The notes beneath the pieces are model-generated. The model did no database searches, was not told where the DNA came from, and worked only from the letters and a program-made list of their open reading frames with translations. This document shows, piece by piece, positions 1-9,224 of a stretch of DNA of 64,000 bases (positions are counted from its first letter, which is position 1; every line of letters starts with the position of its first letter). A program made the position numbers and the translations under genes. This DNA is from Alphaproteobacteria bacterium. Lineage in GTDB: Bacteria > Pseudomonadota > Alphaproteobacteria > CACIAM-22H2. The stretch lies in contig JAEULA010000071.1 of NCBI GenBank assembly GCA_016793165.1, forward strand, positions 1 through 64,000, read 5' to 3'.

Positions 1-1539
<1,539 letters not shown>

Positions 1540-1579
1540 CGGTTCGGTTCGTCCTCAGTCTCGAGTCACTGACCCGGAG

Positions 1580-3472
1580 TCAGCTGGCGTTGCGACCGTC
1601 GCGTGACGCAACGGATTGAACGATCGGCGGCTCGTCTTCGAGTTCGAGCGCCTGTGTGCGTGACAGCTCGCGTTGCATCTCCTCGACCTTGCGGCTCCAG
1701 AGGTCGGTGAGGTCGGCGTCTGTCACCTCGCCGGCTCGCCGCAGTTCCTCCTGGGCCCCCCTCTTATGGAGTTCCAGCAGGGTTTTTTGCCAATTCAGGT
1801 TCGCCGCCTGGACGTCATCGCGACGAACGAACGCTAAACCCTTGAAAATGCTGGATCCCAAAAGGCGCGCGACTATGCCTTCGAAGCCCGCAGCATTCAA
1901 GTGGAGCCGTAACTGTTCGCGGTCAAGGCTGGGCTGCGTGTCATGCGCCTCCAGAATCGCCCGGCGCAGTCTGGCGAGGTCCGGCTCGGGAACCTCGATG
2001 CGCGCAAACAACTCGGCGTCGGCCTCGAGAACCGCCGGAAATGCGATCGCCGTCGCCAGGATGATGTGCAGGCTCCGGCCCGGGCTCGGGATGGGCAGCG
2101 GGCCGCTCATCTGGGTGGGCTGGGTCGAGGCGGGCGGGCCGCCGCGGCGGCGGTCCTGCCGGTCGCGCCCCTGGAACCGCGCGCCCGGGCCGGTCCCCGA
2201 GAGGGGCCTGCGGAAGGCCCGCCACAGCCGGTCCCGGAATTCATCGCGATAAAGGGCCTGGACGGACGGGTCGGCGATCGTCGCGACCAGCCGGTCGAGA
2301 TCGGCCTGGAAGGCGGCGCGGCGCTCCGGCGTGTCGATCGCGCGCCCCTCGAGCGTGGCATTCCAGATGACTTCGACCAGGGGTTGGGCGGTGGCGAGGC
2401 TCTCCGCAAGCCGGTCCCGGCCGCCGCCCCGCAGCAGGCTGTCGGGATCCTCGCCCGGCGGCAGGGTGGCAAAGCGCAGCGACTTGCCCGGCTTGAGCAG
2501 GGGCAGCGCCCGCTCGGCGGCGCGCCGCGCGGCGCGCTGACCGGCGGCATCGCCGTCCAGGCAGACGATGGGCTCGGGCGCCAGCCGCCACACGAGCTCG
2601 AGCTGTCCCTCGGTCAGCGCGGTGCCCAGGGGGGCGACGGCCCCCCGGAAGCCGCCGGCATGGAGCGCGATCACGTCCATGTAGCCCTCGGCGACGATCG
2701 CGTCGCCACCGTCCTTGAGGCCGAGCCTTGCCTTGTCCAGGGCGTAGAGGTTCCTGCCTTTGTCGAACAGCGGCGTGTCGCGCGAATTGAGGTACTTGGG
2801 CTGGCCGTCGCCCAGGATGCGCCCGCCGAAGGCGATCACCCGACCGCGGCGATCGGAAATCGGGAACATCACGCGGCCGCGGAAGAAGTCGAAGCTCTCG
2901 CGCCCGTCGTCCGGCTTCACGAGCAGCGCCGCCTCGAGCATCAGGGGCTCCTCGAAGCCCTGCTTGCGCAGTGCCTGGCGCAGGCCGTCACGCCCCTCCG
3001 GCGCGTAGCCGAGGCGGAAGTCGCGGATCGTCTGGTCGCTCAGGCCGCGGCTGCGGAAATAGTCGAGCCCGGCCCGCCCGGCGCCGCTCCAGAGCTGCTG
3101 CTCGAACCACTTGGCCGCCGCCTCGACGACGTCGCCGAGGGTCTTGCGGCGCTCCTCGCGGGCGGCCTCCTGCGGCGACGACCGCGGCACCTCCAGACCG
3201 GCCTCTTCGGCGAGGCGCTCGACCGCCTCGGGGAAGGCGAGATTGTCGATGCGCATGGTGAAGCCGATGACGTCGCCATGCGCGCCGCAGCCGAAGCAGT
3301 GGAAGAAGCCCTTGTCGTCGTTGACGAAGAAGCTCGGGCTCTTCTCGTTGTGGAAGGGGCACAGGCCGCTGAACTCGCGGCCCTTCTTGACCAGGCGCAC
3401 CTTGCGCCCGACCACGCTCGAGCAGGTCAGCCGATTGCGGATCTCGTCGAGGAAGCTTGGCGGGAACGCCAT
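1580..3472 (-). CDS. dnaG: DNA primase DnaG
   Basis: Makes RNA primers at the replication fork. 630 residues, normal for the family. The N-terminal zinc-binding domain has CPFH (Cys38, His41) and CFGC (Cys59, Cys62). The RNA-polymerase domain shows FRGRVMFPI near 197-205, and the TOPRIM fold has the catalytic Glu262 in AEGYMDVI and the metal-binding DGD at 306-308. The C-terminal helicase-binding part (about 450-630) is more weakly conserved and slightly AT-richer than the rest. The ATG at 3472 starts MAFPPSFLDEIR, a standard primase opening. It is the upstream partner of rpoD. Confidence 0.97.
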   Translation of the reverse strand: MAFPPSFLDEIRNRLTCSSVVGRKVRLVKKGREFSGLCPFHNEKSPSFFVNDDKGFFHCFGCGAHGDVIGFTMRIDNLAFPEAVERLAEEAGLEVPRSSPQEAAREERRKTLGDVVEAAAKWFEQQLWSGAGRAGLDYFRSRGLSDQTIRDFRLGYAPEGRDGLRQALRKQGFEEPLMLEAALLVKPDDGRESFDFFRGRVMFPISDRRGRVIAFGGRILGDGQPKYLNSRDTPLFDKGRNLYALDKARLGLKDGGDAIVAEGYMDVIALHAGGFRGAVAPLGTALTEGQLELVWRLAPEPIVCLDGDAAGQRAARRAAERALPLLKPGKSLRFATLPPGEDPDSLLRGGGRDRLAESLATAQPLVEVIWNATLEGRAIDTPERRAAFQADLDRLVATIADPSVQALYRDEFRDRLWRAFRRPLSGTGPGARFQGRDRQDRRRGGPPASTQPTQMSGPLPIPSPGRSLHIILATAIAFPAVLEADAELFARIEVPEPDLARLRRAILEAHDTQPSLDREQLRLHLNAAGFEGIVARLLGSSIFKGLAFVRRDDVQAANLNWQKTLLELHKRGAQEELRRAGEVTDADLTDLWSRKVEEMQRELSRTQALELEDEPPIVQSVASRDGRNAS

Positions 3473-3644
3473 GGGGCGACTCGGGGACCGGGATCGGGGT
3501 GGGAGCGGAAGGGCGGGAACATAGACCCGACGGCGCCTCGCGACGACCGGCCTGGTGGCGCGGATTGCGGGGATAACTGCGCCTGCGCTAGAAGCCCGCC
3601 CTCCCGCCGTCGTCTCCCGGCTCTCGCGTCAACGCAGGTACCCC

Positions 3645-5324
3645 ATGGCCTCCTATCAGTACGTCTATGTGATGAAGGGCCTCTCGAAGGTCTTTCCGGG
3701 CGGCAAGAAGATCCTCGAGGACATCTGGCTGTCCTTCCTGCCCGGCGCCAAGATCGGTGTGCTCGGCCTCAACGGCGCCGGCAAGTCGACCCTGCTGAAG
3801 ATCATGGCCGGCATCGACAAGGACGTCGCCGGCGAGAACTTCGTCGCCGAGGGTGCGACGGTGGGCTACCTGCAGCAGGAGCCGCAGCTCGATCCGAAGA
3901 AGACCGTCTACGAGAACGTGCTGGAGGGCCTCGGGCCGCTGAAGGCGATGGTCGATCGCTTCAACGAGGTGTCGAACCTGCTGGGCGAGGTCACCGACGA
4001 CGACGAGATGAACGCGCTGCTCGCCGAGCAGGCGGAGCTGCAGGAGAAGATCGACGCGGCCAACGCGTGGGAGCTCGAGCGCACCGTGGACATCGCGATG
4101 GACGCGCTGCGCTGTCCGCCGGGCGACGCGGACGTCACCAAGCTCTCGGGCGGCGAGCGCCGCCGCGTGGCGCTGTGCCGCCTGCTGCTGCAGAAGCCAG
4201 ACCTGCTGCTGCTCGACGAGCCGACCAACCATCTCGACGCCGAATCCGTCGCCTGGCTCGAGCGCTTCCTGCACGAGTACACCGGCACGGTCGTGGCCGT
4301 GACCCACGACCGGTACTTCCTCGACAACGTCGCGGGCTGGATCCTCGAGCTCGACCGCGGCAAGGGCATTCCCTGGGAAGGCAACTACTCGTCCTGGCTG
4401 GACCAGAAGAAGAAGCGCCTCGCGCTCGAGGAAAAGACCGAGAGCAAGCGCCAGAAGACGCTCGAGCGCGAGCTCGAATGGATTCAGCAGAGCCCGAAGG
4501 CGCGCCAAGCCAAGTCGAAGGCGCGCATCACCGCCTACGAGAACCTGCTCGCGGAGGCCAAGGACAAGGCGCCGGAAGAGATGTCGATCGCGATCGCGCC
4601 GGGTCCGCGCCTGGGCAACGTCGTGGTCGAGGCCGAGGGGCTCACCAAGGGCTTCGGCGACAACCTCCTGATCGACAAGCTGGACTTCAAGCTGCCGCCC
4701 GGCGGCATCGTCGGCGTCATCGGCCCGAACGGCGCCGGCAAGACGACGCTGTTCCGCATGATCACCGGGCAGGAGAAGCCCGATGGCGGCACGCTCAGGA
4801 TCGGCGACACGGTGAAGATCGGCTATGTCGATCAGAGCCGCGACACGCTCGACGCCAACAAGAGCGTCTGGGAGGAGATCACCAACGGCGCGCCCGACGT
4901 CGAGATCGGCGGGCGCAAGATGCAGAGCCGCGCCTACGTCGCGCAGTTCAATTTCTCGGGCAACGACCAGCAGAAGAAGGTGGGCGTGCTCTCGGGCGGC
5001 GAGCGCAACCGCGTGCATCTCGCCAAGATCCTGAAGACCGGCTGCAACCTGCTGCTGCTCGACGAGCCGACCAACGACCTCGACGTCGACACGCTGCGCG
5101 CGCTCGAGGAGGGGCTCGGCTCGTTCCCCGGCTGCGCGGTCATCATCAGCCACGACCGCTGGTTCCTCGACCGCATCGCGACCCACATCCTCGCGTTCGA
5201 GGGCGACAGCCAGGTCGTCTGGTTCGAGGGCAACTACCAGGACTACGAGGCCGACAAGAAGCGCCGCCTGGGCGCGGACGCCGACCAGCCCCACCGCATC
5301 AAGTACAAGAAGCTCACGCATTGA
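3645..5324 (+). CDS. ettA: Energy-dependent translational throttle protein EttA (ABC-F ATPase)
   Basis: Ribosome-associated ABC-F ATPase that acts at the ribosomal E site and ties early elongation to the ATP/ADP ratio (family knowledge). 559 residues, close to the usual 555. Two ATPase domains without membrane segments: Walker A GLNGAGKST at 41-49, the first signature LSGGERRRV with LLLDEPTNHLD, and a second copy with GPNGAGKTT and DEPTNDLD. The opening SYQYVYVMKGLSK is typical of EttA. I prefer this ATG over an in-frame ATG 90 bp upstream because the added 30 residues have no family counterpart. It stands alone and divergent from dnaG, with a good terminator after it. Confidence 0.95.
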   Translation: MASYQYVYVMKGLSKVFPGGKKILEDIWLSFLPGAKIGVLGLNGAGKSTLLKIMAGIDKDVAGENFVAEGATVGYLQQEPQLDPKKTVYENVLEGLGPLKAMVDRFNEVSNLLGEVTDDDEMNALLAEQAELQEKIDAANAWELERTVDIAMDALRCPPGDADVTKLSGGERRRVALCRLLLQKPDLLLLDEPTNHLDAESVAWLERFLHEYTGTVVAVTHDRYFLDNVAGWILELDRGKGIPWEGNYSSWLDQKKKRLALEEKTESKRQKTLERELEWIQQSPKARQAKSKARITAYENLLAEAKDKAPEEMSIAIAPGPRLGNVVVEAEGLTKGFGDNLLIDKLDFKLPPGGIVGVIGPNGAGKTTLFRMITGQEKPDGGTLRIGDTVKIGYVDQSRDTLDANKSVWEEITNGAPDVEIGGRKMQSRAYVAQFNFSGNDQQKKVGVLSGGERNRVHLAKILKTGCNLLLLDEPTNDLDVDTLRALEEGLGSFPGCAVIISHDRWFLDRIATHILAFEGDSQVVWFEGNYQDYEADKKRRLGADADQPHRIKYKKLTH

Positions 5325-5351
5325 CCGAGACGCGTCGCGCTGCGCGTCGCA

Positions 5352-5390
5352 ACCGGGGTCGGGGCCTGTGCCCCGGCCCCGGTCCGTTTT
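5352..5390 (+). terminator. Rho-independent terminator after ettA
   Basis: A 14-bp stem with one mismatch (ACCGGGGTCGGGGC and GCCCCGGCCCCGGT) closes a CTGT loop and is followed by CCGTTTT. It starts 28 bp after the ettA stop. This is the clearest intrinsic terminator in the window. Confidence 0.8.
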
Positions 5391-5591
5391 CGGGACACCA
5401 CTTCGTGCCTTGGGGCGGCCTTGGCGATCGGGCTCCGAGTCCGGCCCGGCGGCCGCCGGGAGCGGCACGGCTCCGTCGCGAGGGGCGCGCTCCCATGCGC
5501 CGGTCGCCGGTGTCGAGCCGCGACTCCGCACGCGGCCCCCCGGGTCCTGGCATGATCGCGACGCGCGTCCACTGCCAGCGGGAGCCACGCC

Positions 5592-6029
5592 ATGAGACCG
5601 ACCAGATCGACCTCGAACTTCACGCGCTTCGCGAAGTGGACGTCGCGGATGATGGGTCGTCCGGCGGCCTTTGCCGCTGCGATCGCGATCATCGTCCTCT
5701 GGGCCGTGACCGGGCCGCTGTTCGGCTTCAGCGACACATGGCAGCTGGTGATCAACACCGGCACGACCGTGATCACCTTCCTGATGGTGTTCCTGATCCA
5801 GAACACCCAGAACCGCGACGCCGAGGCGCTGCAGGTGAAGCTCGACGAGGTGATCCGGTCGATCGAAGGCGCCCATAATGCGCTCCTCGACCTCGAGGAG
5901 CTGGACGAGCACGAGCTCGATCGCATCCGGTTCGAGTACCAGAAGCTCGCGCAGCGCGCGCGCCGCGCCATGCGCCAGGGCAAGGCCGACACGGGCGTTC
6001 CGGACCTCGGCGCCCATGGCGCGGACTGA
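5592..6029 (+). CDS. Low-affinity iron permease family membrane protein
   Basis: 145 residues. Two hydrophobic segments near 25-43 and 50-70 are followed by a charged helical tail. The segment TVITFLMVFLIQNTQNRDA is the hallmark of the low-affinity iron permease family (Pfam Iron_permease), whose function in bacteria is poorly established. The start is supported by GGAG eight bases before the ATG. Its end overlaps the start of the next gene by 14 bp, so the two are probably co-transcribed. Family membership is seen in sequence; an iron-transport role is only inherited from the family name. Confidence 0.8.
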   Translation: MRPTRSTSNFTRFAKWTSRMMGRPAAFAAAIAIIVLWAVTGPLFGFSDTWQLVINTGTTVITFLMVFLIQNTQNRDAEALQVKLDEVIRSIEGAHNALLDLEELDEHELDRIRFEYQKLAQRARRAMRQGKADTGVPDLGAHGAD

Positions 6030-6579
6030 GGCACCGCTGCCTCAGCGCATCGTCATCGTCGGCACGACGGGGGCCGGCAAGAGCCACCTGGCGCGGCGCA
6101 TCGGCGCCCGTCTCGGCTATCCGATCGTCGAACTCGACGAACTCCACTGGCTGCCCGGATGGCGCAAGCGTCCCGAGCGCGAGTTCCACGACGCCGTCAC
6201 CCGGGCGACCGAGGGTCCCGCCTGGATCGTGGTGGGCAATTACCGCGCGACCTGGCCCCTGACCTGGCCGCGCGCGGAGCTGGTGGTCTGGCTCGACGGC
6301 GGCTTCCTGCCCCTGTTCTCGCGACTCTTGCGCCGCAGCTTCCGGCGCGCCTGGACCGGTGCGGTGGTGTGCAATGGCAATGTCGAGACGTGGCGCCATC
6401 TCGTCGGCCGCGACAGCATCCTCGTCTGGTTCATCCGCACGTTTGCCGCCAACCGTCGCCGGTACGGCGCGATCCTGCGCGATCCGGGGCCGTGGCGCGG
6501 GCCGCGCTTCGTGCGGTTGCGATCCGACCGCGAGGTCGAGGCGCTGCTCGATGGATTGACCCGGCGAAGCGCGGCCTGA
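6016..6579 (+). CDS. P-loop NTPase, adenylate-kinase-like (topology modulation protein type)
   Basis: 187-residue cytoplasmic nucleotide-binding protein. Walker A is GTTGAGKS near residues 14-21. After it comes LDELHWLPGW, a motif shared with the FlaR/topology-modulation group of small kinases, then VVGNYRATW and VVWLDGG. No lid domain is obvious. The substrate is unknown; small-molecule phosphorylation is the family guess. The chosen ATG at 6016 gives the P-loop a normal N-terminal distance. The frame stays open further upstream, but that part is a shadow of the previous gene. Confidence 0.75.
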   Translation: MARTEAPLPQRIVIVGTTGAGKSHLARRIGARLGYPIVELDELHWLPGWRKRPEREFHDAVTRATEGPAWIVVGNYRATWPLTWPRAELVVWLDGGFLPLFSRLLRRSFRRAWTGAVVCNGNVETWRHLVGRDSILVWFIRTFAANRRRYGAILRDPGPWRGPRFVRLRSDREVEALLDGLTRRSAA

Positions 6580-6759
6580 CCGGTCCGGACTTCCGAGGCG
6601 TCCGGGGCAGCTGCGATACCGCTGCGGTTCGGCGGCGGGATCGCGCGGATTCACCGGTGGAAGGGCCTCGACCGCTTGCGGCCGCGTGTCGATTCGTCGG
6701 CTGGTCGGCGTGATGCCGCGTGCGGCGATCTCGCGCGGCGGCGATGTCCTCCGCCCGCG

Positions 6760-7158
6760 TCAGCGCGGCGCGAAGCTGCGGCGCTTGTACTCGACGATGA
6801 CCTGGCGGGGCGGTTTGGCCGGCATGGCGGCCTCGGCTGCGGGGAAGCTCGAACGGCGCGCCGCGAGCCGCGGCGGCTTCGGCAGGGTGATCGCCATATC
6901 CGGATTGGCCGCCTTCACCTCGATGCGGCGACCGCCGATCACTGTGCCGTTGAGGGCCTCGATCGCCTGCTTGGCGGCGCGCTCGGGCGCGACGTTGACC
7001 AGGCCATGGCCCTTCGTCTTCTTCGTCTCCGGATCGCGCGGCAGATAGGCGGCCAGGACGAGGCCGAAACCGTCGAAAAGCTGCGCGAGCTCCTCGTCGG
7101 TGAAGCCGATCGGAAGGTTGGCCACGAAGACGTTGCCTCTGAACTTGTCGCGTCTCAT
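6760..7158 (-). CDS. Small RNA-binding protein with one RRM domain
   Basis: 132 residues. A single RNA recognition motif fills residues 8-85: RNP2 is VFVANL (9-14), then the helix DEELAQLFDGFG, then RNP1 KGHGLVNV (49-56), then IGGRRIEV. The basic tail (PAKPPRQVIVEYKRR) is about 40 residues. Bacterial single-RRM proteins are usually cytoplasmic RNA binders of unknown target. Odd point: RNP1 normally carries aromatic residues at its third and fifth positions (consensus KGFGFVxF), and here they are His and Leu. An ATG further upstream in the same frame adds 83 residues of low-quality sequence, so I start at MRRDKFRG. Confidence 0.8.
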   Translation of the reverse strand: MRRDKFRGNVFVANLPIGFTDEELAQLFDGFGLVLAAYLPRDPETKKTKGHGLVNVAPERAAKQAIEALNGTVIGGRRIEVKAANPDMAITLPKPPRLAARRSSFPAAEAAMPAKPPRQVIVEYKRRSFAPR

Positions 7159-7469
7159 CGCGTCGTCGATCTCCAAGCGGGCGCTCGCCGCAGATTCGCT
7201 GCGGATTGCGGCCAGATCATGAATTGGGCAGCCGGTGCCCGCGAGGGAAGCACCCGCAACGCAGGGCCGCCGGTGCTGCATGGCTGAACCGGCGCCGCGG
7301 CGCCGCGTTCGCGCCTCGCCTTGCCGGCCCTGCAAGCTGCGGGCCGTTAACGGTGCCGGGGACCATCGCCGGCGATGGCCCGGGCACGGCAGGCGTCGTG
7401 ACAGCATCCTGGTCGCGCGCCTAGGTTCGGCCGAACGGTCCGCGAGTCGGAGCGGGCGAAGGGGGAGCG
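7159..7469. other. Divergent intergenic region between RRM gene and EEP gene
   Basis: 311 bp without a convincing gene. It must hold promoters for two divergent genes. A perfect 16-bp palindrome, CCATCGCCGGCGATGG, lies at 7363-7378, about 90 bp before the rightward start. It could be an operator or just a GC-rich palindrome. A strong ribosome-binding site (AAGGGGGAG) precedes the 7470 start. No clear -35/-10 pair is visible. Confidence 0.4.
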
Positions 7470-8294
7470 ATGGCGAAGATCCTGTCTGTGGCGTCCTGGA
7501 ACGTCGAACACTTCAAGGACGACCTGTCGCGCGTCAAACGAGTGGTCGAGTTCGTGAGCGCGCAGTCGCCGGACGTCTTTGGGCTCTACGAGGTGGAGGG
7601 CGCGACCGTTTTCGATGCGCTGGTAAAGGCGATGCCCGACTACACGTTCCAGATCACCGAGGGCGAGCAGACCCAGGAGATCCTGATCGGCATCCGTCAC
7701 GGCGTTTCCGCCTTCATCACCCAGCGGACCGAATTCCGTTCCGGCACGACCCACATGCGCCCCGGCCAGCTCGTGACGGTCACGGTCGACGGCGAGCGCT
7801 ACATGCTCCTGTTCCTCCACCTCGCCAGCGGCAACGACCCGCGCGGGATGGGGCTGCGCGACGACATGATCGAGCGCGCGATCGACTTCCGGAAGACGCT
7901 CGACGCCCGCGACGGCCGCGCGAGCGGTGCGCGCTACCTCTTCCTGGGCGATCTCAACACGATGGGGATGAAATACCCGCTCGACCGTTCGATCGCTCCC
8001 GAGGTCGAACTCGCCAAGTGGGACGCGATCGCCAAGCGGCGCGGGATGAGCCGGCTGGCGAAGACGGTGGACGCGAGCTGGTGGAACGGCAGCCGGTCCT
8101 CGCTGCCGCCGTCGAATCTCGATCACGTCGTCGCGTCGACCAACCTGAAGTTCCGCGCCTTCCCCCGGCCGGCTGGCGGCAAGGCCGAGGTGGATGTCCG
8201 CGGCTGGGCCTCGCTGGCGGCCGCCGCCGAGAAGGACAACTGGATCAAGCGCTACTCCGACCACTCGCTGCTTTATTTCGAGATCGTCGACTGA
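7470..8294 (+). CDS. Endonuclease/exonuclease/phosphatase (EEP) family protein
   Basis: 274 residues. The catalytic motifs of the EEP fold appear in order: WNVEHF (10-15), YEVEG with the metal-binding Glu near 41, HLAS, GDLNT, NLDHVV, and the final SDHSLL with the catalytic Asp-His pair. No signal peptide, so probably cytoplasmic. EEP enzymes hydrolyse phosphodiester or phosphate bonds in nucleic acids, lipids or inositol phosphates; the substrate cannot be told here. The ribosome-binding site AAGGGGGAGCG supports this start. Confidence 0.8.
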   Translation: MAKILSVASWNVEHFKDDLSRVKRVVEFVSAQSPDVFGLYEVEGATVFDALVKAMPDYTFQITEGEQTQEILIGIRHGVSAFITQRTEFRSGTTHMRPGQLVTVTVDGERYMLLFLHLASGNDPRGMGLRDDMIERAIDFRKTLDARDGRASGARYLFLGDLNTMGMKYPLDRSIAPEVELAKWDAIAKRRGMSRLAKTVDASWWNGSRSSLPPSNLDHVVASTNLKFRAFPRPAGGKAEVDVRGWASLAAAAEKDNWIKRYSDHSLLYFEIVD

Positions 8295-8319
8295 GCGCCG
8301 CCCGGTCGGAGGGCCGCGT

Positions 8320-9018
8320 TCACTTCGCGTCGATATCCGGGTCGTCATAACCGCAATAGGCGCGCAGCCGGGCGACGTCCTCGATCGTCACGGTCCGGCC
8401 GCGCGACCGGACGCCGTGGGCGCGCAGGGCAGTGAAGGCGCGCGACAGACTCTCGGGCGTCATCCCGAGTCGCAGCGCGACCGTGCGCAGATCCTCCGTG
8501 AGCTGCACCGTCGCCGGGCCGTCGACGCCGTCCGCGTGGGCGACGAGGAGGGTGGCGACCCGCTCGTTGGCGCTGTGCAGCTTGAGGTCCTTGATCTGCC
8601 GGACAAGAAGGCGCCAGTGATTCGCAAGGATGTCGACCAGGGCGCGACTGACATGGGGATCGCCGTCGAGCGCGTCGCGGAACGGCTCGGCCGGGATTTT
8701 CAGCACGCGGGATTCACTCAATGCCCGTGCGGTCATCAGATACGGCCTGCGCAGGATGGCCGCGGCGAGGACAAGGAACTCGCCGGCACGGAAGATCTCC
8801 ACAACGGTCGAATGGCCGGCCGTGCTCTCCGCACCGAGGCTGATTCGCCCGCTCAGGACGAGATGCACGAACCTGGGCATGTCACCCTGCAGGAACAGGA
8901 TCGAGCCCTTCGGCACGACCTGCACGAAGGCGCTGCGCGTCAGCTTCGCCATCGCCTCCTTGCCGACCGCGGCGTAGAACGAGGTGGCCTCTATCAGCCT
9001 ATGGTCTTCGTCGCGCAT
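8320..9018 (-). CDS. Crp/Fnr-family regulator, probably of nitrate respiration
   Basis: 232 residues from the ATG at 9018. A cyclic-nucleotide-binding-type beta-roll (about 25-130) and dimer helix are followed by a winged helix. The recognition helix contains PESLSRAF, which has Glu, Ser and Arg in the ExxSR spacing by which FNR reads TTGA half-sites. The N-terminus lacks the four cysteines of oxygen-sensing FNR, so it is more like the Dnr/NnrR/NarR types that sense nitrogen oxides or nitrite (inference). The frame runs up to an ATG at 9135, but that ATG lies inside an FNR-type box and has no ribosome-binding site. It is divergent from narK. Confidence 0.85.
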   Translation of the reverse strand: MRDEDHRLIEATSFYAAVGKEAMAKLTRSAFVQVVPKGSILFLQGDMPRFVHLVLSGRISLGAESTAGHSTVVEIFRAGEFLVLAAAILRRPYLMTARALSESRVLKIPAEPFRDALDGDPHVSRALVDILANHWRLLVRQIKDLKLHSANERVATLLVAHADGVDGPATVQLTEDLRTVALRLGMTPESLSRAFTALRAHGVRSRGRTVTIEDVARLRAYCGYDDPDIDAK

Positions 9019-9128
9019 GGGATGACCGCTTAGCTCCACGTCGAGCCGAGTGGCATTCGGGCGGCGGCCCGCGGTGTCGTGCGGCAACGCGAGCGCCGCG
9101 CGCACGAAATGTCGCAGCGCCGCATCGT

Positions 9129-9142
9129 TTGACATTTATCAA
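9129..9142. promoter_or_regulatory. FNR/NNR-type box between the Fnr-like regulator and narK
   Basis: TTGACATTTATCAA matches the TTGAT-N4-ATCAA consensus in nine of ten fixed bases. It lies 83 bp before the narK start and 111 bp before the 9018 start of the regulator. Class II activation of narK would put the RNA start near 9177. The neighbouring Fnr-like protein has the matching ExxSR recognition helix and is the natural candidate to bind here. Confidence 0.8.
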
Positions 9143-9224
9143 GGATCGGAATCGCGACGCGGCGCAACGTCCGCTGCGTTCGCGCCGCCATTCGCGCGCG
9201 GACCCACCGACGGGAGCGCGGACG

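Noticed and set aside
1943..5878. A 1311-codon open frame on the plus strand across dnaG and ettA
   Set aside because: It is antisense to dnaG and out of frame with ettA; the product is Arg/Ala-rich and matches nothing. High GC content removes stop codons from shadow frames.
3588..6017. An 809-codon minus-strand frame opposite ettA and the iron-permease-like gene
   Set aside because: Shadow frame: it crosses a strong terminator and two well-supported genes.
7363..7378. 16-bp palindrome CCATCGCCGGCGATGG as a defined operator
   Set aside because: GC-rich palindromes of this size occur by chance here, and no regulator gene lies next to it; only noted within the intergenic entry.
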